A stretch of 46,292 bases of DNA from Actinomycetota bacterium (GTDB taxonomy: Bacteria > Actinomycetota > Actinomycetes > Streptosporangiales > Streptosporangiaceae): the NCBI GenBank assembly GCA_027314515.1, contig DAHVAR010000104.1:1-46292 (forward strand). Reading direction: 5' to 3'. Each line of letters starts with the position of its first letter. Position 1 is the stretch's first letter. This document shows positions 25,004-33,687 of this stretch, one piece after another. A program made the translations under genes and the position numbers. The notes below the pieces were generated by a model that had not been told where the DNA came from, searched no databases, and saw only the letters and a program-made list of their open reading frames with translations.

Positions 25004-26223
25004 GCCGGATCCTCGTCATCGTGCAGAACTTGCCGGTGCCCTTTGACCGGCGAGTGTGGCTTGAATGCCAGGCACTGGTGTCAGCCGGCCACGGTGTGGC
25101 GGTCGTCTGCCCGAAGGGCGACGGCGATCCTGGCTACCAGGTAGTGGACGGCGTGGAACTGTTCAAGTACCGGCCGTATGCGCCGGGAGGCAGCACGCTC
25201 GGCTTCGTCACCGAGTACGTCTACTCGTTCGCTGCGACTGCCTGGCTGACGCTCCGCGCCCGCCGCTCGGGACGGTTCGCAGCCGTCCAGGCCTGCAACC
25301 CGCCCGATATCTTCTGGCCGATCGCGCTGCTGCTGACCGCACTGGATCGCACGATCTTCGTCTTCGATCACCATGACCTGTGCCCTGAGCTGTACGAGTC
25401 TCGCTTCCCCGGCGGCCCGCGACTGCCGTACCGGGCGCTGCGCGCGCTCGAGCGCCGGACGCACCGGACGGCGCGACACGTGATCGCGACCAACGATTCC
25501 TACCGCGACATTGCCATCCAGCGCAGCGGCAAGTCACCAGCCGACGTGACCGTCGTCAGGACCGGGCCAGACCCGGACCGGCTGCTCCGTGGCGCGGCCA
25601 GGCCCGAGCTGCGCAGGGGACGCAGGTACCTGGCCGCTTACATCGGTGTCATGGGACCCCAGGACGGCGTTGACATAGTCGTTCGCGCCGCCCGCGTGGT
25701 GGTGCATGAACTGCGCCGCGACGACATCGCGTTCACGCTCATCGGCAGTGGTGACTGCCTTGACGACCTGCTTGCGCTGCGCGATCGGCTTGGCCTCGGC
25801 GGGTATGTGGAGTTCACCGGCCGTGCTCCTGACTGGCTGGTCGCTCAGATCATGTCCACCGCCGACGTGGGCCTGTCACCTGACCCGAAGAATCCGCTCA
25901 ACGATGTATCGACCATGAACAAGACCATGGAGTACATGGCATTCCAGCTGCCGGTAGTCGCCTTCGACTTGCACGAGACTCGCATCTCGGCCGCTGCCGC
26001 CGCTGTCTACGTCACCCCTAATGACGTCGGCGCCTACGCCCGCGCGATCGTTGATCTCATCGACGACGAGCCGCGGCGAGCTCAGCTCGCCAAGGCCGGC
26101 CGGGTGCGCGTCGAGCAGGAGCTGGCCTGGAGTCACCAGCGGCAGGCCTATCTCGATGTGTACGAGCGGCTGCTGGGCAATGAGCGGGCGCGGCAGCGGA
26201 CGGAGCAGACGTGTGCGGGATAG
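25000..26223 (+). CDS. Glycosyltransferase family 4 (WbuB-like)
   Basis: A 407-residue GT-B glycosyltransferase. The start MSRILVIVQNLPVPFDRRVWLE matches the WbuB-like GT4 group; the donor domain contains AYIGVMGPQDGVDIVVRA, LIGSGDCLDDL and the EX7E region NKTMEYMAFQLPVVAFD. The protein is cytosolic or membrane-associated. Because it sits between the sugar dehydrogenase and the amidotransferase, it probably transfers the uronic-acid or a following residue. Starts GTG, overlapping the upstream stop by 4 bases; its 3' end overlaps the next gene by 13 bases. Confidence 0.92.
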   Translation: MSRILVIVQNLPVPFDRRVWLECQALVSAGHGVAVVCPKGDGDPGYQVVDGVELFKYRPYAPGGSTLGFVTEYVYSFAATAWLTLRARRSGRFAAVQACNPPDIFWPIALLLTALDRTIFVFDHHDLCPELYESRFPGGPRLPYRALRALERRTHRTARHVIATNDSYRDIAIQRSGKSPADVTVVRTGPDPDRLLRGAARPELRRGRRYLAAYIGVMGPQDGVDIVVRAARVVVHELRRDDIAFTLIGSGDCLDDLLALRDRLGLGGYVEFTGRAPDWLVAQIMSTADVGLSPDPKNPLNDVSTMNKTMEYMAFQLPVVAFDLHETRISAAAAAVYVTPNDVGAYARAIVDLIDDEPRRAQLAKAGRVRVEQELAWSHQRQAYLDVYERLLGNERARQRTEQTCAG

Positions 26224-28151
26224 CTGGCTGCTACCAGCAGGCGGACGGCCACAAGCTGGTCGACATCATGACCGACCGGATCGCGCACCGGGGGCCGGAC
26301 GCGGCCGGGTTCTGGAGTCATGAAGACGACGGCGTCGCTATTCACCTGGGTTTCCGCCGCCTGTCGATTATCGACGTGAGCTCAGCCGCCAGCCAGCCGA
26401 TGCACTCCGGCGGCCTCACGATCGTGTACAACGGCGAGCTGTATAACTACCGGTCGCTGAAGGCCGAGCTAACGGCCCGCGGCACGCGCTTTGCCACGAT
26501 GTCAGATACCGAGGTCGTGCTCGAGGCGTGGCGGAGCTGGGGTCCTGCCGCGCTGGACAGGTTCCGTGGCATGTTCGCGCTCGCAATCTTCGACGAGCGC
26601 TCCGGCGAGCTCGTGCTTGCTCGCGACCCGCTCGGTATCAAGCCGCTGTACTACCTGCGCCGGCGAACTGGCGTCGTCTTCGCTTCGGAACTGAAGGCGC
26701 TGATTGCCGCGGCAGGCTCGCAGCTGCGGATCGAGCCCGGTGCTGTCGTCGCGTCGATGCTCTATTACTGGCTGCCCGACCAGCGCTGCGCCATCGACGG
26801 CGTAGCCAAGCTTCCGCCGGGTTCCTGGGCGGTGGCTCGACCCGATGGCACGCTGACGGTCCGCAAGTACTGGGACATTGCCGACGTCGCCGCCCGTGCG
26901 GCGGCTGGCTCCCCGGCCGACCTGCGGGAGGTTATCGAGGAGTCGATCACGGCCCACCTGGTCGCCGATGTTCCCGTCTCCTCTTTCCTGTCGGGCGGCC
27001 TGGACTCCAGCATCGTGACCGTGCTCGCGCACCATGCCGACCGCAACGTCGATGCCTACACCATTGCCTTCCGGCCGCAGGACCGGCGCCTGGAGGCCAT
27101 GCCCGACGATGCGGCCTACGCCCGCAAGGTAGCGGCCCGCTACCGGATCAGCCTGCATGAGATCGAGATCTCACCAGACATCGTGAGCCTGCTGCCGCGG
27201 ATCGTGGACGTGCTCGACGAGCCCATCGGTGACCCCGCCGCCATCAACACGCTCCTGATGTGCGAGGCGGCCCGCGAGCGCGGCGTGAAGGTGGTCCTCT
27301 CCGGGATGGGTGCGGACGAGTTGTTCGGCGGCTATCGCAAGCACCTGGCCTGCGTCCTGGCCAGCCAGTACGGCCGGGTACCCGGCGCCGGTCGTGCCGT
27401 CGTGCGCGGCGTCGTCGGTCACCTGCCGGTCACCGCCGGCGGCCGCGGATTGCGGTACTCACGGTGGGCGAAGCGGTTCCTGACCTTCGCCGAATTGCCC
27501 GAGGAGCAGCGCTTCCGGCGCAGCTACACCCTCTACGATCCGGGCGAGCTGGCCGGCCTGGTCAGCCCCGACCTCGCAAGCCAGGTAGCACAGGTGGTCG
27601 AGGAGCACAGCGCGATCTATACCGACAACGCGCTGGACGACGAGATAAACCGGATGTGCCTGGCAGACGCCCGGCTGTTCCTGCCGGGCCTGAACCTGGC
27701 CTACACCGATCGCGCGAGCATGGCTGCCTCGGTCGAGGTGCGGGTGCCGTTCGTGGATACGGTCGTGGCGGAAGCCGCGTTCTCCATCCAGGGCACTGCG
27801 AAGATCCGGCGAGGCCAGGGCAAGGTCGCGCTGAAGCAGGCCGCACGGGACTGGCTGCCGCCGGAAATCGTGAACCGGCCGAAGGCCTCGTTCAGCGTGC
27901 CGCTGCGCGCGTGGGTGCGGCATGACCTCGCGGAGCTGATCAGGGACGTTCTTGTCGGCGGCGAGCTGGTGAGCTCAGGGGTGATCCGCCGCCAGCCGCT
28001 GATTCAGATGATCGCCGATGACCAGGCAGGCCGTCAGGACCGGTCCAAGCAGATCTGGCAACTGCTGTCCCTGGAGCTGTGGTACCGCAACGCCCAGGCA
28101 CAAGGCGTGGGGCATGAGCAGGCCACGGGTTCCCGCGCGGCAGCGGGCTGA
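26211..28151 (+). CDS. asnB: Asparagine-synthetase-type glutamine amidotransferase (AsnB family)
   Basis: A 646-residue two-domain enzyme. The class II glutaminase domain begins MCGIAGCY with the N-terminal nucleophile Cys2 and has RIAHRGPDAAGFW and YNGELYNYRSL. The synthetase domain has the PP-loop SFLSGGLDSSIV near residue 262 and LSGMGADELFGGYRKH. All key residues are kept. In glycan clusters such proteins amidate sugar carboxylates (for example WbpS-like steps) rather than make asparagine; the adjacent uronate-forming dehydrogenase supports that, as inference. The GTG start is fixed by the need for Cys at position 2 and overlaps the GT4 gene. Confidence 0.9.
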   Translation: MCGIAGCYQQADGHKLVDIMTDRIAHRGPDAAGFWSHEDDGVAIHLGFRRLSIIDVSSAASQPMHSGGLTIVYNGELYNYRSLKAELTARGTRFATMSDTEVVLEAWRSWGPAALDRFRGMFALAIFDERSGELVLARDPLGIKPLYYLRRRTGVVFASELKALIAAAGSQLRIEPGAVVASMLYYWLPDQRCAIDGVAKLPPGSWAVARPDGTLTVRKYWDIADVAARAAAGSPADLREVIEESITAHLVADVPVSSFLSGGLDSSIVTVLAHHADRNVDAYTIAFRPQDRRLEAMPDDAAYARKVAARYRISLHEIEISPDIVSLLPRIVDVLDEPIGDPAAINTLLMCEAARERGVKVVLSGMGADELFGGYRKHLACVLASQYGRVPGAGRAVVRGVVGHLPVTAGGRGLRYSRWAKRFLTFAELPEEQRFRRSYTLYDPGELAGLVSPDLASQVAQVVEEHSAIYTDNALDDEINRMCLADARLFLPGLNLAYTDRASMAASVEVRVPFVDTVVAEAAFSIQGTAKIRRGQGKVALKQAARDWLPPEIVNRPKASFSVPLRAWVRHDLAELIRDVLVGGELVSSGVIRRQPLIQMIADDQAGRQDRSKQIWQLLSLELWYRNAQAQGVGHEQATGSRAAAG

Positions 28152-28163
28152 GCGAGGGACGCG

Positions 28164-30335
28164 ATGAAGCAGATAGCGCAGAACTACAAGAGCGGCGAAC
28201 TGGCCGTACTGGACGTGCCCGCGCCTGCCTGCCGTCCGGGCGGCGTGCTGGTGCAGTCGCTGTTCTCGCTGATCTCAGCCGGCACCGAGCTGATGAAGGT
28301 CAGCGAGGCCAGCATGTCCATGGTCGGCATGGCCAGGGCGAGGCCCGACCAGGTGCGGAAGGTGTTCGACTCGATCTCCCAGCAGGGCATGCTCACCACC
28401 TACAAGAAGGTGATGACAAGGCTCGACTCGTACACGCCGCTTGGATACTCGTTGTGCGGCGTAGTGATCGAGGTCGGCCGCGGCGCCGAGGAGTTCGACG
28501 TCGGCCAGCTGGTCGCGGCTGCGGGCAACGAGCACGCGCTGCATGCCGAGTACAACTGGATCCCGGTGAACCTGTGCGTCCCGGTTCCGGCCGGCGTCTG
28601 CGCGGAGCACGCCGCGTTCGCTACCGTCGGCGCTATCGCCCTGCAGGGCGTCCGGCAGGCCGAGGCGCAGCTTGGCGAGGTTGCCTGCGTGATCGGCCTC
28701 GGCCTGGTGGGCCAGCTGGTGGTCCGGCTGCTGACGGCCGGGGGAGTGCGGGTCGTGGGCCTGGATGTGCTGCCCGACCGTTGCCGGCTCGCGGAAAAGG
28801 CAGGCGCGGTGCTCTGCGCGCCGCCGACGGACGACGGGATCCTTGCCGTCGAGCGGGCGCTCGCCGGACTTACCGATGGCCGGGGCGCCGATCACGTGCT
28901 GCTCGCAGCGGGCGGGTCATCAAACGGGCCCGCGGAGACCGCGGCCAGGCTGGCTCGCGATCGGGCCAGGGTCGTCGACATCGGCAAGACCAGGCTGGAT
29001 CTGCCCTGGAACGCCTATTACGACAAGGAACTGGATGTCCGCTTCTCCCGCTCCTACGGGCCCGGACGATACGACGAGAAGTACGAGTTGCAGGGCATTG
29101 ACTATCCGGCCGGCTACGTGCGGTGGACCGAGCGCAGGAACCTGGCCTGCTTCCTGGACCTCATTTCCCGCGGTGACCTGGAGGTCGGCTCGCTCGTCTC
29201 GGCCGTGTTCCCGATCGAGGACGCGGCAAGGGCCTACGGCGATCTGTCATCCGGCGTGCTCCGCGCCGTCGGGGTACTGCTGGCGTACCCGGCATGGCAG
29301 CCCGGCAGCATGGCACCTGCCATCAGCCGCCCGGCCGTCCCGGCCGGGCGGGCAACGAGCCGGGAAGCTGGCATCGGGCAGCTGAGCGTTGGCTTCATCG
29401 GCGCGGGCAGCTACGCGTCCTCGATGCTGCTGCCGCCGTTGGCCAAGATCACTGGCGTCAGGCTAGCCCATGTTGCCACGACCCGATCGCTGACGGCTCT
29501 CAACGCGCAGCGCCGATTCGGCTTCAGCACGGCTTCGACCAGCGCGGATGCGGTCCTCGGCGATGGCTCGCTTGACGCGATCTTCATCGTCACCCGTCAC
29601 CATACGCACGCTGACCTGGTCTGCCGGGCGCTGCGCACCGGGAAGGCGGTCTTCGTGGAGAAGCCGCTCGCGCTCACCGGCGACGAACTGGAGCGGATCG
29701 CCAAGGTCATCGCCGACACCGGCAACGACAGGCTGATGGTGGGATTCAACCGCCGGTTCGCGCCGCTGCTGACCCAGCTGAAGTCAGCCTTCGGTACTCC
29801 CGCTGCCGTGTCTCACTGCCGTTACCTGGTCAATGCGGGCCGGCTCGAGGCCGACAGCTGGTACCGGAACGCCGAGCTGGAAGGATCACGCTTCGCTGGC
29901 GAAGGCGGGCACTTCATCGACACGCTGAGCTGGTGGGCCGAGAGCCTGCCCGCCGAGGTGTTCGCGGTTTCCGGCCCGGACGGTGACGATCTGCAGGCGA
30001 CGTTCCGGTTCGAGAACGGGAGCACCGGCGTCATCACCTACACCGCGGCCGGCCACCGTCGCTTCCCGAAGGAGACCCTGGACGCAGCGGGCGGGGGGCG
30101 CAGCGCCAGGCTGGACAACTTCCGTCAGGCGGCGATCTGGTCGGGCCGGCGGCCCACCATCATGCGGTCGCGGGGCGGCCAGGACAAGGGTCAGCGGCAG
30201 CAGGTGGTGAGCTTCGTCGACGCCTGCCGGTCCGGCGCTGACATGCCGATCTCGCTCGGGTCCTTGTTCGCTACCACGCGAGCGACCATAGCGGTGGGCG
30301 AGAGCCTGATCTCCGGCAGGCCGGAGCGCTTGTGA
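28164..30335 (+). CDS. Two-domain oxidoreductase: zinc-type alcohol dehydrogenase (MDR) fused to Gfo/Idh/MocA
   Basis: A 723-residue fusion. Residues about 1–375 are an MDR domain (SLISAGTELMKVSEASM near the start; Rossmann CVIGLGLVGQLVVRLL). Residues about 395–710 are a Gfo/Idh/MocA domain with VGFIGAGSYASSMLLPPL and the EKP motif VFVEKPLALTGDEL. The halves are joined by a Pro/Ala-rich linker. This fusion is repeatedly found beside heparinase II/III genes in polysaccharide loci. It probably carries out two redox steps on one sugar or lipid-linked sugar; substrate unknown. ATG start 12 bases after asnB; its stop overlaps the heparinase GTG. Confidence 0.9.
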   Translation: MKQIAQNYKSGELAVLDVPAPACRPGGVLVQSLFSLISAGTELMKVSEASMSMVGMARARPDQVRKVFDSISQQGMLTTYKKVMTRLDSYTPLGYSLCGVVIEVGRGAEEFDVGQLVAAAGNEHALHAEYNWIPVNLCVPVPAGVCAEHAAFATVGAIALQGVRQAEAQLGEVACVIGLGLVGQLVVRLLTAGGVRVVGLDVLPDRCRLAEKAGAVLCAPPTDDGILAVERALAGLTDGRGADHVLLAAGGSSNGPAETAARLARDRARVVDIGKTRLDLPWNAYYDKELDVRFSRSYGPGRYDEKYELQGIDYPAGYVRWTERRNLACFLDLISRGDLEVGSLVSAVFPIEDAARAYGDLSSGVLRAVGVLLAYPAWQPGSMAPAISRPAVPAGRATSREAGIGQLSVGFIGAGSYASSMLLPPLAKITGVRLAHVATTRSLTALNAQRRFGFSTASTSADAVLGDGSLDAIFIVTRHHTHADLVCRALRTGKAVFVEKPLALTGDELERIAKVIADTGNDRLMVGFNRRFAPLLTQLKSAFGTPAAVSHCRYLVNAGRLEADSWYRNAELEGSRFAGEGGHFIDTLSWWAESLPAEVFAVSGPDGDDLQATFRFENGSTGVITYTAAGHRRFPKETLDAAGGGRSARLDNFRQAAIWSGRRPTIMRSRGGQDKGQRQQVVSFVDACRSGADMPISLGSLFATTRATIAVGESLISGRPERL

Positions 30336-32338
30336 GCAACCCGCCATTCGCTCAGCTCGGCTGGTACTCCCGGCGGGTCAGCCGGATGTCGCCGGCCGAG
30401 ATGGCCTGGCGCGGTTACGACATGGCGATGCGGTGGGCCTGGACCGGCCGCCAGGTTGACCGCGAGCGGCTTGCCATGCAGCCTTCAGCGCCGCGAAGCG
30501 GCGTCCAGTTCGCCGGCTCCTTGCCTGCTGATGCTGCCGCTGGCGTTCCGCAGGCCGCGAAAGCTGCCGTGCTGGCGTCGGCAGATGGGTTGCTGCGGGG
30601 CGAATGGGAGATGCTCGGCGTCCTCCGGACGGACCTGGTGCGGCCTGACTGGTTCCGCGATCCGGTGACCGGCAGGCGAGCGCCGGCCGACCGGTACGCC
30701 TTCCGGATCAATCCCCGTTCCGAGGAAGCTACCGGGAACATCAAGCAGGTCTTCGAGCTGTCCCGGTTGCAGCACCTCACGGTGCTGGCCACAGCGTGGT
30801 TTCTTAGCCAGCAGGAGGCTTACGCCCGGCGGGTCGCCGATCAGCTGCAGTCATGGTGGCGGGAGAACCCGTTCTTGTCCGGCGTGCACTGGACCAGCGG
30901 CATCGAGATCGCCATCCGGCTGATAAGCCTGACCTGGATCAGGCGCCTGCTAGCCGACTGGCCGGACGCGGCTGGCCTGTTCGAGCGCAATCAGCTGGCC
31001 ACGCGTCAGATCTGGTGGCATCAGAAGTACCTGGCCGCGTTCCGCAGCCGCGGCTCGTCGGCCAACAATCACGTGATCGCGGAGGCGGCCGGCCAGCTTG
31101 TGGCGAGTTGCGCTTTCCCGTGGTTTCCGGAGAGCAAGCGCTGGCGCGAGGCGTCCGCGCGGCTGCTGGAGCGGGAAGTGGTTCGCAACACCTTCCCGTC
31201 CGGCATCGGCCGCGAGCTCGCCTCTGGCTATCAGTGCTTCGTCGCGGAACTCGGGATGCTGGCGGCTGTGGAGGCGTCGGCAGCCGGGTACCCGCTCAGC
31301 GCGGTGGCGTGCCAGCGCCTGTGCGCGATGGTCGACAGCGGAGCCGCGCTGCTGGACGAGCGTCTCCGCCCGCCGCGGCAAGGCGACGGCGACGAAGGCC
31401 GCGGGCTGCTGCTCGATCCGCCGGCGGCCAACCGGTGGCCGTCGCTGCTGGCGCTCGGAGAGCGACTCTTCGGCCGGCTGGACTGGTGGCCGGCGACGGA
31501 GCCGGGCGCCGCAAGTTCGATCATCGCGGCCCTGTCGGCAGGAGCGGTGACCATAGCCGGCCGGCCTGCCGAGCGGCCGTGGCACTTCACGGATGCCGGC
31601 ACGACGGTGCTGCGCACCAGGAGCGGTCACGAGCCGGAGATCTGGTGCCGGTGCGACGGCGGTCCGCATGGCTTCCTCAAGATCGCGGCGCATGCGCACG
31701 CCGACGCGCTCTCGATCGAGGTTCGCTACGGCGGAATCGACATACTGGCAGATCCTGGCACCTACTGCTACCACGGCCAGCGGGCGTGGCGGTCCTACTT
31801 CCGGTCCACGATCGCGCACAACACCGTCGAAGTCGACGGGCAAAGCCAGTCCCGCGAGGGCGGGCCTTTCCTCTGGTTGCGGCATGCGAACGCGAGAGTC
31901 ATCGACGTTGCGGACATCGGCGACGCGGTGGAGTGGAGTGCCGAGCACGACGGGTACCGGGCCCTGCATCCGGCGGCCTGGCACCGGCGGTGTGTGCGCC
32001 TCGACCGAGCGTCGCGGAGCCTCGATATCGCCGACGAGATAAGCGGCGGACGCCACCGCGTCCGGATGGCTTACCATCTCGGACCCGACGTGTCGGCCGA
32101 GCTCGACGGGACGCGCGCGATCCTGCGGTGGGCTGGTGACCCGGCCTGCGATGCGGCAACGCTGGACCTCCCGGCGTCGCTGACCTGGACCTTGCACAAG
32201 GGCGAACTGGACCCGATCGTCGGGTGGTACTCAAACGGCCTCGGTCATCGAGCTCCGGCCGTCACGCTGCTCGGGTGCGGGCACTGCGGGCCGGGTGAGC
32301 CGTTGAGCACGCGGCTCGAATTCCGCGCGCCGGACTAG
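30332..32338 (+). CDS. Heparinase II/III family protein (alginate-lyase-like)
   Basis: A 668-residue protein with an N-terminal alpha/alpha-toroid (around WSRENPFLSG-type segment QSWWRENPFLSGVHWTSG and SSANNHVIAEAAGQLVAS) and a C-terminal beta-sandwich Hepar_II_III domain (KIAAHAHADALSIEV, DPGTYCYHG, YFRSTIAHNTVEVDGQSQ). Family members cleave uronic-acid polymers by beta-elimination; in biosynthetic loci they may trim the chain or alter uronates. No signal peptide is visible, which favours a cytoplasmic biosynthetic role over extracellular degradation. The SDR/AlgD-like gene upstream fits a uronate substrate. GTG start overlaps the upstream stop. Confidence 0.92.
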   Translation: MSNPPFAQLGWYSRRVSRMSPAEMAWRGYDMAMRWAWTGRQVDRERLAMQPSAPRSGVQFAGSLPADAAAGVPQAAKAAVLASADGLLRGEWEMLGVLRTDLVRPDWFRDPVTGRRAPADRYAFRINPRSEEATGNIKQVFELSRLQHLTVLATAWFLSQQEAYARRVADQLQSWWRENPFLSGVHWTSGIEIAIRLISLTWIRRLLADWPDAAGLFERNQLATRQIWWHQKYLAAFRSRGSSANNHVIAEAAGQLVASCAFPWFPESKRWREASARLLEREVVRNTFPSGIGRELASGYQCFVAELGMLAAVEASAAGYPLSAVACQRLCAMVDSGAALLDERLRPPRQGDGDEGRGLLLDPPAANRWPSLLALGERLFGRLDWWPATEPGAASSIIAALSAGAVTIAGRPAERPWHFTDAGTTVLRTRSGHEPEIWCRCDGGPHGFLKIAAHAHADALSIEVRYGGIDILADPGTYCYHGQRAWRSYFRSTIAHNTVEVDGQSQSREGGPFLWLRHANARVIDVADIGDAVEWSAEHDGYRALHPAAWHRRCVRLDRASRSLDIADEISGGRHRVRMAYHLGPDVSAELDGTRAILRWAGDPACDAATLDLPASLTWTLHKGELDPIVGWYSNGLGHRAPAVTLLGCGHCGPGEPLSTRLEFRAPD

Positions 32339-32340
32339 CT

Positions 32341-33675
32341 GTGGCCGTTTCCTCCCGGCGGATCCCGGCGGCGCAGTCCTGGCGCCTGGCGCGGGCGGCG
32401 GGCCGCCGTCTCACCTGGGGTGTCGGCGATCAGGCCCTGTCCACGCTGACGAACTTCCTGCTGACGATTTACGTCGCCCGCGTACTCGGGGCGGTGCAAT
32501 TCGGCGCCTTCAGCCTGGCCTACGTAACGTACGGGTTCGCGATCAACGCATCGCGGGGCCTGTCGATCGAGCCTCTCCTGGTCAGGTTCAGCGGCACGGA
32601 GGTGCAGATCTGGCGGCGCGCCGCGGCGGGCTGCACTGGCACTGCGCTGCTTGTCGGCCTAGCCGCCGGAACCTGCGCGCTGATCGCGGGGCTGGTCGTG
32701 GGCGGTGCTACCGGCCTGGCCTTTCTCGCCCTCGGGGTCACGCTGCCCGGACTGCTGCTGCAGGATAGCTGGCGGTACTCATTCTTCGCAGTAGGCCGCG
32801 GCCACCATGCCTTCATCAATGACGCGGTCTGGGCGGCTGTGCAGATCCCGTTGCTGCTGGTCCTGACGATGACCGGACACGCGAACGTGTTCTGGTTCGT
32901 CCTCGCCTGGGGTGCAGCCGCCACCGTCGGGGCGCTTATCGCCCCGCTGCAGGCGAGGGTCATGCCCAGCCTCGCGCAGGCGCTGCAATGGCTATCGCGA
33001 CACCGCGACCTCGGTCCGCGCTACCTGGCGGAGAATACCGCGGGAAATGCCAGCGACATGGTGCGCAGCTACGCTCTCTCACTCATTCTCGGACTCGCTG
33101 CCGTGGGTTACATCCAGGCCGCGAACGTCCCGATGGGGCCCTTCAAGATCATCTATTTCGGGGCAAGCCTGATCTTGATGCCGGAGGCGGCCCGGCTCTT
33201 GCGCCGTTCACCCCGGCAATTGCCGCTCTTCTGCGCGGCTGTCAGCAGCGGGTTCGCCGTACTCGGGCTGGCGTGGGGAGTTGCGCTGCTGGTGGCGCTA
33301 CCCCGCGGACTCGGCCAGTTGATGCTTGGCAGCATCTGGAGGCCGGCGTATCCGCTTGTGCTGCCGGGAGTGATTAACATCCTGGGCACCTGCGCGAGCA
33401 CCGGTGCGCTGCTGGGCTTGCATGCCCTCGGCGTTGCGCGCCGCAGCCTGCGCGCCGTCGTGCTCAGCTCGGTGCTGATCGTGACCTGCGGGCTGGTAGG
33501 GGCCATTACCGCAGGCACGCTCGGCACAGTACGGTACGTCGCAGTCGCGTCGTGGGTCAGCGCGCTGGTGTACTGGTGGCAATTCAGGCTGGCGCTGGGC
33601 GAGTCGCGCACCGCGGCCATCCCCGCCTGGTTGTGGCCACGCCGCCGGCCGGCCCGTCATCGTCGTCCGCGCTGA
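32341..33675 (+). CDS. Wzx-like polysaccharide flippase / MOP-family exporter
   Basis: A 444-residue polytopic protein with about 12 predicted helices. The start RLTWGVGDQALSTLTNFLLTIYVARVLGAVQFGAFSLA is the classic pattern of the polysaccharide-biosynthesis branch of the MOP superfamily. It would flip lipid-linked repeat units to the outer face of the membrane, feeding the Wzy-like protein encoded at 21339–22577. The GTG start lies two bases after the heparinase stop. It is the last gene of the six-gene operon and is convergent with the aminotransferase gene 12 bases away. Confidence 0.88.
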   Translation: MAVSSRRIPAAQSWRLARAAGRRLTWGVGDQALSTLTNFLLTIYVARVLGAVQFGAFSLAYVTYGFAINASRGLSIEPLLVRFSGTEVQIWRRAAAGCTGTALLVGLAAGTCALIAGLVVGGATGLAFLALGVTLPGLLLQDSWRYSFFAVGRGHHAFINDAVWAAVQIPLLLVLTMTGHANVFWFVLAWGAAATVGALIAPLQARVMPSLAQALQWLSRHRDLGPRYLAENTAGNASDMVRSYALSLILGLAAVGYIQAANVPMGPFKIIYFGASLILMPEAARLLRRSPRQLPLFCAAVSSGFAVLGLAWGVALLVALPRGLGQLMLGSIWRPAYPLVLPGVINILGTCASTGALLGLHALGVARRSLRAVVLSSVLIVTCGLVGAITAGTLGTVRYVAVASWVSALVYWWQFRLALGESRTAAIPAWLWPRRRPARHRRPR

Positions 33676-33687
33676 TGAGAGCAGCTG

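Noticed and set aside
30950-32197. A 415-codon minus-strand open frame opposite the heparinase gene
   Set aside because: Same shadow pattern; the plus-strand gene has strong family motifs throughout.
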